This document shows positions 31,504 through 39,154 of a DNA stretch of 64,000 bases, piece after piece. This stretch comes from Candidatus Rubneribacter avistercoris. GTDB lineage: Bacteria; Actinomycetota; Coriobacteriia; Coriobacteriales; Eggerthellaceae. The notes below the pieces were generated by a model that searched no databases, was not told where the DNA came from, and saw only the letters and a program-made list of their open reading frames with translations. The translations under genes and the position numbers were made by a program. The stretch covers positions 30,600 to 94,599 of the forward strand of contig DXCU01000059.1 of NCBI GenBank assembly GCA_019115845.1. The letters run 5' to 3'. How positions within the stretch are numbered: the stretch's first letter is position 1; each line of letters begins with the position of its first letter.

Positions 31504-32856
31504 CTAGCCCCAATCGTAGCCGACAGCTTGGAGCAGCACGAGCGTGTAGAGCGCCAAAAACAGCACGCCGCCCGCCACGCCGCCCGCCACTTTGAGCGCG
31601 GTGAGCTTCGTCTTGTCGCCGCTCACGTCCTCTTCGATGGCGTCCCACGCGTCGTCGACCGTGACGATGCCCAGCAGCGCCCCGTGCTCGTCCACCACGG
31701 GCATGGCGGGCAGGTCGTACTTGAAGATGTCGGCGGCCACGTCCTCCTCCGTCTCGTCCGGCGCAACGGAGATGACGTCGTCGAACATGACGTCGCTCAC
31801 GGGCTTCGCGTCGTCGGTGAGCACGAGGGTGCGCAGGCTGAGCACGCCTACGAACTGGTCGTACTCGCCCAGCACGTACACGTAGTGCACGGTGGGGTGA
31901 TCCTCGGGCAGCTCGCGCAGCACCTCGATGGTCTCTCCCACGGTGTCGTCGGCGTGCACGGCCACGAACTGCGTGGTCATCATGCCGCCGGCCGTGCCGT
32001 CTTTGTAGCCCAGAAGGCGGCGGATCTCGGTGGCGTCCTCCACGCCCATGAGGCGCAGCAGCGTTTCGGCTTTCTCGTAGGACAGGTCGCGCACGATGTC
32101 GGCCGCGTCGTCGGGGTCCATGTCGCCCAACAGGCCGGCGGCGCGCGCGTCGTCCAAGTCTTCGATGAAGTCCGCCTGGTATTCGTCTTCCATCTCCGAG
32201 ATGGCCTCGGTGGCGCGCGCGTCGTCCAGGTGCTGGAACACGTTGGCGCGCTGCTGGGGGTCCAGCTGCTCCAGAATGTCCGCCACGTCGGCGGGGTGCA
32301 GCTCGTCCAGGCGCTTGTGGGTGACGGACAGCTGCACCTCGGACAGGTCGCGGTCGAGCAGGTCCATGTAGTTCCAGGCGATGATCTGCTCGTCTATCTT
32401 CTTGCCGAACGCTCGCGCCACGGCCACCACCGCGCGTTCCAGCCACGAGGCCAGGCCGCGCAGGATGCCGCGCACGCCCACCTCGGCGCCCAGAAGGCGC
32501 AGTTGAGATCCCGATACGGACAGCTTGAGGTCGTTCACGCGCACGACTTTCATGCCCTGCGTGTCCACGATCTGGCGGTTCAGCAGATCGCGCGCCAGCA
32601 GCACCTCGTCGGGCTGCAGGTAGCTGAAGCGGATGTCGTGGGCCTGCACGGTGAGCGTGATGCCGTCCTCGTCGAATTCGCCCACGTACTTGCGCCACGA
32701 GATCATGAACGGCACCTTGCCCGGTCCCTGGAACGCAAGGCTCGTGATGCGCGGGAATACCTCGCCGGTGGATATGGCCAGGTCGGATATTGTGCCGATT
32801 TTCTCGCCCGTGCAGTCGATCACGGGCTTTCCCATCATTTGAGAGAGGTAGAGCAT
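31504..32856 (-). CDS. PRC-barrel/MgtE-N/CBS protein, likely Mg2+-sensing partner of the NRMT transporter
   Basis: The 450-residue protein has a PRC-barrel-like start (residues about 1-80), a MgtE N-terminal superhelical domain (LHPADVADILEQLDPQQRANVF, and similar hairpin repeats to about residue 300), two CBS domains (about 305-420) and one C-terminal membrane segment (about 425-445). It lacks the five-helix channel domain of true MgtE. In MgtE the N and CBS domains sense cytosolic Mg2+ and gate the pore, so here they may gate the neighbouring NRMT transporter. The ATG at 32856 follows TAAGGGA; the upstream extension is not family-like. The 3-bp gap to the transporter implies one mRNA. Confidence 0.85.
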   Translation of the reverse strand: MLYLSQMMGKPVIDCTGEKIGTISDLAISTGEVFPRITSLAFQGPGKVPFMISWRKYVGEFDEDGITLTVQAHDIRFSYLQPDEVLLARDLLNRQIVDTQGMKVVRVNDLKLSVSGSQLRLLGAEVGVRGILRGLASWLERAVVAVARAFGKKIDEQIIAWNYMDLLDRDLSEVQLSVTHKRLDELHPADVADILEQLDPQQRANVFQHLDDARATEAISEMEDEYQADFIEDLDDARAAGLLGDMDPDDAADIVRDLSYEKAETLLRLMGVEDATEIRRLLGYKDGTAGGMMTTQFVAVHADDTVGETIEVLRELPEDHPTVHYVYVLGEYDQFVGVLSLRTLVLTDDAKPVSDVMFDDVISVAPDETEEDVAADIFKYDLPAMPVVDEHGALLGIVTVDDAWDAIEEDVSGDKTKLTALKVAGGVAGGVLFLALYTLVLLQAVGYDWG

Positions 32857-32913
32857 GGTGGTGTCCCTTACTGGTCGTGCCCGTGCCTTGCAGCGTGGTT
32901 GCGGCACCTGGCC

Positions 32914-32968
32914 ATAGTAGCGCGTTGGGGCGCGCGCGGGATCTGCAGGTGCGTAAAATCTCTGTCAA
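32914..32968 (-). promoter_or_regulatory. Possible promoter elements of the MgtE-N/NRMT operon
   Basis: On the minus strand TTGACA (32963-32968) and a TACTAT (32914-32919) lie upstream of the operon, but they are about 43 bp apart, so they belong to different promoters or only one is real. No M-box-type Mg2+ riboswitch is recognisable in the 277-bp leader. Confidence 0.3.
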
Positions 32969-33082
32969 GCGCGGGTGCTGCGGTCGTCCTTCGACCGCCA
33001 TCGCAAGGGAATCGAAGGAGGACTACATACTGTGAGGTTTCGGTTTTCGAACCTTCAACAACGTCCCTTTCCTTCAGCCAAT

Positions 33083-33117
33083 AAAAAAACCGCACGTGCT
33101 GCTGCCAGTCGTTGCGG
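33083..33117 (-). terminator. Terminator of tRNA-Arg
   Basis: On the minus strand CCGCA/TGCGG-type pairing (33090-33094 with 33113-33117) with an internal GC-rich stem is followed by seven T residues. Confidence 0.5.
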
Positions 33118-33133
33118 ATTCGTCTGCTGTAAG

Positions 33134-33210
33134 TGGTGCGCCGTGAGGGATTCGAACCCCCGACGTACTGATTCGTAGTCAGTCCCTCTATCCAGCTGAG
33201 GTAACGGCGC
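33134..33210 (-). tRNA. tRNA-Arg (ACG)
   Basis: Read on the minus strand, acceptor GCGCCGT/ACGGCGC pairs fully, the D arm holds CTCAGCTGGATAGAG, the anticodon loop CTACGAA gives ACG, the T arm is GGGGG-TTCGAAT-CCCTC and an ACCA end is encoded. Confidence 0.97.
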
Positions 33211-33230
33211 ACGTCGAAACAGCAGAGATC

Positions 33231-33259
33231 ATTATGCCGATAAGGCTAGACAGTGTCAA
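33231..33259 (-). promoter_or_regulatory. Promoter of tRNA-Arg
   Basis: On the minus strand a perfect -35 TTGACA (33254-33259) and a CATAAT -10 (33231-33236) are 17 bp apart, 21 bp from the tRNA. Confidence 0.85.
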
Positions 33260-33593
33260 CGCCAATTTTGCGAATTCGCGAAAAAGTTTGCATGGCCACG
33301 TTCCAGGGGCGCTGGGGGCGCTGTCGCGGAGGCCGTGCGGCTCGCACGGTTCGCGCGAGCCGCACGGGTGCGAGGCGCCGGCCTGCGGAAGCAGTGGCCA
33401 TGCGCGCGGCTTGCCGGGTGGTTGGCGGGGCGGGGTGTCGCTGGGCGGTCGGGGCGGTTACGGGTGGCTAACGCTGGACGGATGGCAGCCGAGCGCTTGA
33501 AAGGCGTGCGTAGGATGGCCTGCATACGCTTCCGTGCCAGACAGGCGGTGTGGAAGCCGACGCCAGTATCCGTACAAGAAAGCGAGGTCTCCC
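33260..33593 (+). other. Gap between the tRNA-Arg promoter and the lipoprotein gene
   Basis: GC-rich sequence with a 12-bp hairpin (33333-33344 with 33356-33367) and no credible gene. The hairpin is not followed by T residues. A promoter for the lipoprotein gene is not obvious. Confidence 0.4.
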
Positions 33594-34211
33594 ATGACCA
33601 AGACCATGAAGGCGACCATGATGGGCGCGTTCGCCGCAGCTGCGGTGGCGCTGCTTGTTGCGACGGGTTGCACGAGCGGCTCCACCGAGTCCGCAGGGTC
33701 CAACGGCGGCGATGCCGGCACCGGCGCGGAGAACGCCGCCGCCGACAACGCTGCCGACGACAACGCCGCCACCGACGGCACCGATGACGGCTCTGCATCC
33801 GACGATGCCGCAACCAATGCCGCCAATGGCGAGAACGCCGTTGAAGATGAAACCGTGATCAGGATGGACAACGGCTGGATTGCGTACTCGGGAGGCGATA
33901 TGCTGATGCTGCTCGATGCCGACGCCGATACGAACTTCCAATGGACGGCGGAGGTTGAAGGCTCGTCCGTGCTGAAAGGCACCGACGCCGACCTGCCTTC
34001 CTCGCTGTACTACGATCAGGATATCAGCGACGTGGTGGGGTCGTCCGGCATGCATGTGGTGAGCCTTCTGGCCGACGATCAGAACAACGGCGAATCCACC
34101 ATCACCTTGAAGCTGTCCAACACGGCCGACGATACCGATGTGCGCACGACCATCGTGGTGAAGGCCGACGCGGAGAACGGAACGTTCAAGAACGTGACCG
34201 TGCAGGAGTAA
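33594..34211 (+). CDS. Exported lipoprotein of unknown function
   Basis: The 205-residue product has a lysine-containing start, a hydrophobic signal and a lipobox (LVATGC, Cys near residue 26). Residues 27-85 are a low-complexity Ala/Asp/Asn/Gly spacer. The remaining 120 residues form a compact beta-rich domain (NGWIAYSGGDMLMLLDADADTNFQWTA..., SLLADDQNNGESTITLKLSN) that resembles a chagasin-like inhibitor fold in strand order, but this is only suggestive. ATG 33594 was selected because the signal peptide begins there. No enzyme motif is present. Confidence 0.7.
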   Translation: MTKTMKATMMGAFAAAAVALLVATGCTSGSTESAGSNGGDAGTGAENAAADNAADDNAATDGTDDGSASDDAATNAANGENAVEDETVIRMDNGWIAYSGGDMLMLLDADADTNFQWTAEVEGSSVLKGTDADLPSSLYYDQDISDVVGSSGMHVVSLLADDQNNGESTITLKLSNTADDTDVRTTIVVKADAENGTFKNVTVQE

Positions 34212-34270
34212 GTAGCGCCGAATCGGACGCGGTGGCGCTTTGCGCGCGAAGGCGTCCAAGTGACGCCGCG

Positions 34271-34303
34271 AGCCGGAGGGGCGTGTCCGCCCCTCCGGCT
34301 TTC
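34271..34303 (+). terminator. Terminator of the lipoprotein gene
   Basis: A perfect 13-bp stem (34271-34283 with 34288-34300) with a TGTC loop, followed by TTC. Confidence 0.7.
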
Positions 34304-34398
34304 GCATGTCTGCGGACACGGGCGATTGCGTTTGCGTGTCGCAGCGGCGAGCCGCCGTAACCGTTTGCGGTGGCGAACGATCGCACCCGTTTGCTTCG

Positions 34399-34430
34399 CT
34401 CTCTGTTAAACCGGTGCTGACGCGGGTCCC
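34399..34430. repeat. Dispersed GTTAAACC repeat copy
   Basis: CTCTCTGTTAAACC then GGTGCTGACGCGGGTCC matches the repeat units at 17.8-18.2 kb and 45 kb. It lies in the gap between the lipoprotein and the ABC transporter genes. Confidence 0.6.
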
Positions 34431-34478
34431 TGCAACAGCGGTTTGGCGACTGCCCGCCGCAGCGGGTGGCTCGCTCGG

Positions 34479-35279
34479 TCAGGCAAGCGCGCGATGCCGG
34501 CGCGCGATCAGCTGCTCCACGAACGCCGAGGCGGGATGGGCTTGCACCTCCCGGGGTGCGGCGCACTGCACCGCGCGCCCCTTTTCCATGACCAGCACGC
34601 GGTCGCCCAAATCAAGCGCCTCGTCCACGTCGTGCGTCACGAACAGCACGGTAACTCCTGTTCGCAGGCGGATACGTTTGAGCTCGTCTTGCAGGGAAGC
34701 CCGCGTGATGGCGTCCACGGCGCTGAACGGCTCGTCGGCCAAAAGGATGCCGGGCTTGGCTGCCAGCGCCCGGGCAAGGCCGACGCGCTGCGCCTGCCCG
34801 CCGGACAGCTCCGAGGGATAGCGGTCCTTTATCTTGCGCGGAAGCCCCACCAGGTCAAGCCAGGTGTCCGCGAAGTCGGGCGCGGGCGCGCGCACGCGCC
34901 CGCGCTTGCCGCGGCCCAGCAGGCGGGGGACGTAGGCGATGTTCTGCTCGACGTTCAGGTGGGGGAACAGCACGCTGCCTTGGATGACGTAGCCGATCGA
35001 GCGGCGCAACGCTATCGGGTCTGTGTCGGTTGTCGCGCGGCCGCGCACGAGCACGCGTCCCTCGTCGGGAAGGACCAGGGCGTTGACGGATTTGAGCAGC
35101 GTGGTCTTCCCGCACCCCGAGCTTCCCACCACGGTGACGAACTCGCCTTCGGCCACAGAGAGGCTGACGCCGTCCACGGCGACCGTCTCGCCAAAACGTT
35201 TCGTCATGTGGTCGAACACGATGGCGGGTTCCTTGCCGCGATCGGTGCGGACTGCCTCCGCTGTCGTTTGGCCGTTCAT
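34479..35279 (-). CDS. ABC transporter ATP-binding protein, osmoprotectant/EgtV type
   Basis: The 266-residue ATPase has Walker A (GSSGCGKTT), the signature LSGGQAQR, Walker B ILLADEPFSAVD and the switch His (FVTHDVDEA). It is closest to OpuA/OpuCA/ProV-type proteins in the segment YVIQGSVLFPHLNVEQNIAYVPRLLG but lacks the C-terminal CBS domains. Its start codon directly abuts the stop of the fused permease-binding protein gene upstream, so both are one operon. It energises import of a quaternary amine (glycine betaine, choline, carnitine) or of ergothioneine; the sequence does not decide. Confidence 0.9.
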   Translation of the reverse strand: MNGQTTAEAVRTDRGKEPAIVFDHMTKRFGETVAVDGVSLSVAEGEFVTVVGSSGCGKTTLLKSVNALVLPDEGRVLVRGRATTDTDPIALRRSIGYVIQGSVLFPHLNVEQNIAYVPRLLGRGKRGRVRAPAPDFADTWLDLVGLPRKIKDRYPSELSGGQAQRVGLARALAAKPGILLADEPFSAVDAITRASLQDELKRIRLRTGVTVLFVTHDVDEALDLGDRVLVMEKGRAVQCAAPREVQAHPASAFVEQLIARRHRALA

Positions 35280-36860
35280 CTACATCAGCCCCTTTTGGGT
35301 CAGGAACTCGTCGGCGACGGCCTTCGGTTCGCGACCCTGCGTCTCCACTTGGTTGTTCATGCGTGCCATGTCCTTGTCGTCAATGACGCCGTCCAGCTTG
35401 TCAAGCACCTCTCCCAACTGGGGATAGCGTTCCAGCGTGTCAACGGCCACCACGTTGCCGCACCGATACGACGGATAGAACCCGCGATCGTCCTCCAAGA
35501 CGACGAGCCTGCCGTCGGCGACCTGCCCGTCGGTGGTGGACACCGCGATGGCGTCCACCTGCCCGTCGAACAGGGCCTGGTACTTCAAGCCGATGTCCAT
35601 GTCCCGCGTGGCCCCAAACGCCATGCCGTACGCCTGCTGCAAGCCGGGATAGCCGTCTTGGCGGTCGAAGAAATCCGGTTCGGCTCCCAAGGAAAGCTCG
35701 CCCGCCACAGCCGCGAGGTCGGAATAGGTGCGCAGGCCGTAGCGTTCGGCCGCCGCCGCGCTGACGGCCAGGCCGTAGGTGTTGTTGAAGCCGTACATGC
35801 CCCGCCAGGTCAGATTGAAGGACGCCTCGTATTCGCGCTGCATGTCGTCGAAGCGGCTTTCGTCGTATGTCTCCTCGTGCTTGAGCACGGCGTTCCATCC
35901 CGTTCCCGTGTACTCCGGATACAGGTCGAACGCCCCGCTTTCCATGCCGGGTTGGATGTTCGAGGTGCCGCCTCCCACGCCTTGCGTAAGCTCCACGGTC
36001 AGATCGGTGTCGCGCTCCACGAGCGTGCTCAGCATCTCGCCCAGGATGTACTGCTCGGTCATGGGCTTGGTGGCAATGCGCACCACGCCTCCTTGGTCGC
36101 CCCATCGGTCCGCCAGCGCGAAGGCGCCGCCCGCCACCAGCGCCGCGCACACGGCCGTCGCACCCGCCGCGCGCGTCCACCGGGGAAGCTTGTGCCGCCC
36201 CGCCCCCGCGCTGCGCTGCCTGCCGACGCTCCGTCGCTGCGTCAGGGCCTTCTCCGCCGCCGCGAGCGCAAGGTCCACGGCAATGGCCAGCAGCGCTATC
36301 AGCAGGCTGCCGGCCAAAGTCATGGCCAGGTTGTTCGTGGTGATGCCGCGGTAGATGGCCACGCCCAGCCCGCCTGCGCCGATGAAGCTGGCTATGCCGG
36401 CCAGCGCGATGGTCATGGTGGCCATGCTGCGGACTCCGCTCACAATGACGGGCGCCGCCAGGGGAAGCTCGACGCAAAGGAGCGTCTGCGAGTCGGTGGA
36501 GCCCATGCCACGGGCCGCCTCGACGATGGCGGGGTCGATGTCGGTCAGGCCGGTGTAGGTGCTGCGCACCATGGGCAGCAGCGCGTACACGGTGAGCGCT
36601 ATGACGGCCGTGACGTCGCCGATGCCGGTTGCGGGGATGAGGAATCCGAACAGCGCGATGGAGGGGATGGTGTACGCGAAGCTCACCAGGGCGAGCGTCG
36701 GCTTGGCCGCGCGCTTTTGGCGGGCGATGATCGTGCCGACGGCAAGTCCCAGAACGCCCGCCAGCCCGATGGCGACAAGCGACAGGCCGACATGCTGGAG
36801 CAGCAGGTCGAAGAACCAAGAGCGTTTGTCGGCGAGCAGTGAGAGCGTGGCTTCAATCAT
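35280..36860 (-). CDS. Fused permease and substrate-binding protein (OpuB/C- or EgtU-type)
   Basis: The 526-residue protein has an N-terminal six-helix permease (about 1-205, with the EAARGMGSTDSQTLLCVELPLAAPVIVSGVR coupling region) joined through a membrane segment near 230-250 to a soluble substrate-binding domain (RIATKPMTEQYILGEML, DLYPEYTGTGWNAVL, LPEYTGT-like motif, VSTTDGQ). The same layout is found in single-polypeptide osmoprotectant importers and in the ergothioneine importer EgtU. The tether keeps the binding domain on the outer membrane face. It is first in its operon and its stop abuts the ATPase gene start. Confidence 0.9.
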   Translation of the reverse strand: MIEATLSLLADKRSWFFDLLLQHVGLSLVAIGLAGVLGLAVGTIIARQKRAAKPTLALVSFAYTIPSIALFGFLIPATGIGDVTAVIALTVYALLPMVRSTYTGLTDIDPAIVEAARGMGSTDSQTLLCVELPLAAPVIVSGVRSMATMTIALAGIASFIGAGGLGVAIYRGITTNNLAMTLAGSLLIALLAIAVDLALAAAEKALTQRRSVGRQRSAGAGRHKLPRWTRAAGATAVCAALVAGGAFALADRWGDQGGVVRIATKPMTEQYILGEMLSTLVERDTDLTVELTQGVGGGTSNIQPGMESGAFDLYPEYTGTGWNAVLKHEETYDESRFDDMQREYEASFNLTWRGMYGFNNTYGLAVSAAAAERYGLRTYSDLAAVAGELSLGAEPDFFDRQDGYPGLQQAYGMAFGATRDMDIGLKYQALFDGQVDAIAVSTTDGQVADGRLVVLEDDRGFYPSYRCGNVVAVDTLERYPQLGEVLDKLDGVIDDKDMARMNNQVETQGREPKAVADEFLTQKGLM

Positions 36861-36897
36861 GCGCGCGGCCTCGCTTTCGTAGGGAAGGGACGCAAGA

Positions 36898-36925
36898 GGA
36901 GGGCGGGGACCATGCCCCGCCCTCC
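36898..36925 (-). terminator. Terminator of the pknB operon
   Basis: GGAGGGCGGGG (36898-36908) and its complement (36915-36925) form an 11-bp stem lying just past the pknB stop on the minus strand, followed by TCTTG. Confidence 0.65.
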
Positions 36926-37003
36926 ATTCTACGTGCGTCTTCGAAGCTGCCGGTCCGCGCGCTGCGGGCGTTTCCCGCCCGTTGTCGGCGTGTGAGGTCG
37001 GGC

Positions 37004-39058
37004 TTAGCTCGTGGTGCTGGCAGTGCCCGCGCCCGCGCCTGAGCCGCCGCCTGCGCCCGTTCCGGTTCCGGAGCCGTTTCCGCCGCTGGTGCTCGCGGCC
37101 GTCTCCTGGAACGTCACCGTGACCGCGATGTTGTTCTTCACGTTGGAGACGGTGAACGTGCCGCCGCTGGCCGGAACCTGGTACGACTTCCCGTTCGTGT
37201 CGGTGACGGAGGCCACCGTGCAGCCCGAGTTGGGCGTGACCGTGAAGGTGATGCTCTCGCCCTCGTTCACGGTCATGCTGCCAGGGCTCACCTGGCCGCC
37301 CCCGCCGTTCACGCTGGCGGAAACGGTGTAGGTGCTCTGCTGGGCCTTGCCGGTGCTCACCACGATGTTGACCGACTCGCCCGCCTGCAGGCGCTCGCCG
37401 CGAACGCTTTGGCTGATCACGTAGCCCGCCTCCACGGTGTCGCTTTCGGCGTAATCCACGGTCACGTTGAAGCCCGCATTGTTGAGCGTGGCCGTTGCCG
37501 CCCCCTCGCGCTGCCCCACCACGTCCGGCACGGCGACGCCCTCGGATCCCAAGGACAGGTAGTAGGTGACGGTTGAGTTCATGGCCACCTTCTCGCCGGC
37601 GGCGGGGCTTTGACGGACCACGCGGTCCTTCTCCACGGAATCGGAGTACTCGGCGGCGCCGGCCGTGGCCTTCAGGCCGCTTGCGGTCAGGGCCTTCTTC
37701 GCCTCGTCGGCGGTCATGCCGGCCAGGTTGGGCACGTCTATCTCCTGCACGCCCTTCGACACGGACAGCGTGACCTTGGAACCTTTCGCCTGCTTGGTGT
37801 CGCCCTTCGGGTTCTGGTCGATGACCTTGCCCGCCTCCACCGTGTCGCTGTGCGTCTCCTCGGTGGCAACCTGGAACCCGGCCTCGGTCAGCGCGGCGGT
37901 GGCGGCGTCTGCGGTCTGGCCCACCACGTTGGGCACGGTGACCTCCTCGGCACCCCTCGAGCCGCCGCCGGACATGAGCGCGAACGCGATGCCGCCCACC
38001 ACGGCCAGCGCCGCGATGATGCCCACCACGATGGCGATGGTCTTTTTCCTGTTGCTGCCGGACGTGTTGTCCGAACGGTAGGACCGCGTGCCTCCCATTG
38101 CCGCGCCGCCGGCGCCTCCCACGGCCGGCATGACCGCCGTGCCGTCGCCGGCCGCGGGCCCGATGGGGGGCACCACGCCGCCGATGACGGAGGTTTGGGC
38201 GCTGGTGAAGCCGTCGCCCAGGTTCACGGGCCGGCCGGCCAGGTAGTCGTTGAGCGCCGCGCGCATGTCCTTGGCCGTGGCGAAGCGGTCGGCGGGGTTC
38301 TTCTCCATGGCCTTCATGATGATGGCCTCAAGCGACGGGTCGATGTCGGGGTTGATCTCGCGCGGAGGCGCCGGCAGGTCGTTCACCTGCTTCATGGCCA
38401 CGCTCACGGCGTCGGGTCCGTCGAAGGGAAGGTGGCCGGTGCACGCCTCGTACATGACCACGCCCAGCGAGTAGATGTCGCTGGCGGCCGTGAGGTCTTT
38501 GCCCTGCGCCTGCTCGGGCGAGATGTAGTGCGCCGTGCCCAGCACGCTGGAGGTTTGCGTCTTCACGGAGTTCTTCGCCCGGGCGATGCCGAAATCCATC
38601 ACCTTCACGTTGCCGTCGGGCTGCACCATGATGTTTTGCGGCTTGATGTCGCGGTGGATGATGTCAAGGCCGTGCGCCACCGAAAGCGCCTGGCACACCT
38701 GCGAGCCTATCTCGGCCACCTTGCGCTGGTTGATGGCGCCGCGCTCGTTAATGGCGGTCTTGAGGTCGCTGCCGCGCACGAACTCCATGACGATGTAGTA
38801 CGTGCCCTCGTCTTGGCCCCAGTCGTACACGTTCACAATGTAGGGGCTTTGCAGGTTGGCGGCTGCGGCGGCCTCCTGCTTGAAGCGCTGCGTGAAGCTG
38901 GGGTCTGCGGCGTACTGCGGAAGCATCACCTTCACGGCCACCAGGCGGCCCAGCACGTTGTCCTGCGCGCTGTACACCTCGGCCATGCCGCCCACGCCGA
39001 TGCGCTCGGTTATCTGGTAGCGATTGTTGAACACTCTGCCAATCATGTTTCCGGTCAC
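37004..39058 (-). CDS. pknB: Ser/Thr protein kinase with PASTA domains and an extra C-terminal repeat domain
   Basis: The 684-residue membrane kinase senses peptidoglycan or lipid II and phosphorylates cell-wall and division proteins. The kinase domain (about 12-272) has Lys43, HRD (136-138) and DFG (156-158). A membrane segment spans 341-363. Three PASTA domains follow (about 372-437, 438-509 and 510-578). Residues about 582-660 form a further beta domain (SPGSMTVNEGESITFTVTPN, NNIAVTVTFQE) of the bacterial-repeat/InlB B-repeat type that is not usual in PknB, then a Gly-rich tail. GTG 39058 fits an AAGGAG site seven bases upstream. It is the last gene of the fhaA-to-pknB operon. Confidence 0.92.
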   Translation of the reverse strand: MTGNMIGRVFNNRYQITERIGVGGMAEVYSAQDNVLGRLVAVKVMLPQYAADPSFTQRFKQEAAAAANLQSPYIVNVYDWGQDEGTYYIVMEFVRGSDLKTAINERGAINQRKVAEIGSQVCQALSVAHGLDIIHRDIKPQNIMVQPDGNVKVMDFGIARAKNSVKTQTSSVLGTAHYISPEQAQGKDLTAASDIYSLGVVMYEACTGHLPFDGPDAVSVAMKQVNDLPAPPREINPDIDPSLEAIIMKAMEKNPADRFATAKDMRAALNDYLAGRPVNLGDGFTSAQTSVIGGVVPPIGPAAGDGTAVMPAVGGAGGAAMGGTRSYRSDNTSGSNRKKTIAIVVGIIAALAVVGGIAFALMSGGGSRGAEEVTVPNVVGQTADAATAALTEAGFQVATEETHSDTVEAGKVIDQNPKGDTKQAKGSKVTLSVSKGVQEIDVPNLAGMTADEAKKALTASGLKATAGAAEYSDSVEKDRVVRQSPAAGEKVAMNSTVTYYLSLGSEGVAVPDVVGQREGAATATLNNAGFNVTVDYAESDTVEAGYVISQSVRGERLQAGESVNIVVSTGKAQQSTYTVSASVNGGGGQVSPGSMTVNEGESITFTVTPNSGCTVASVTDTNGKSYQVPASGGTFTVSNVKNNIAVTVTFQETAASTSGGNGSGTGTGAGGGSGAGAGTASTTS

Positions 39059-39154
39059 GTTTTAGCTCCTTTAGGCCACATGCTGGGCTATGCTTCCGGC
39101 CTTGCCGCTCCCTGCCTTGCAAACGCCATGATACAGCCCATCAGCATACCCTAT

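Noticed and set aside
30161..33001. 946-codon open frame spanning the metal transport operon in another frame
   Set aside because: The NRMT and MgtE-N frames have family motifs; this frame reads as Arg/Gly/His-rich noise.
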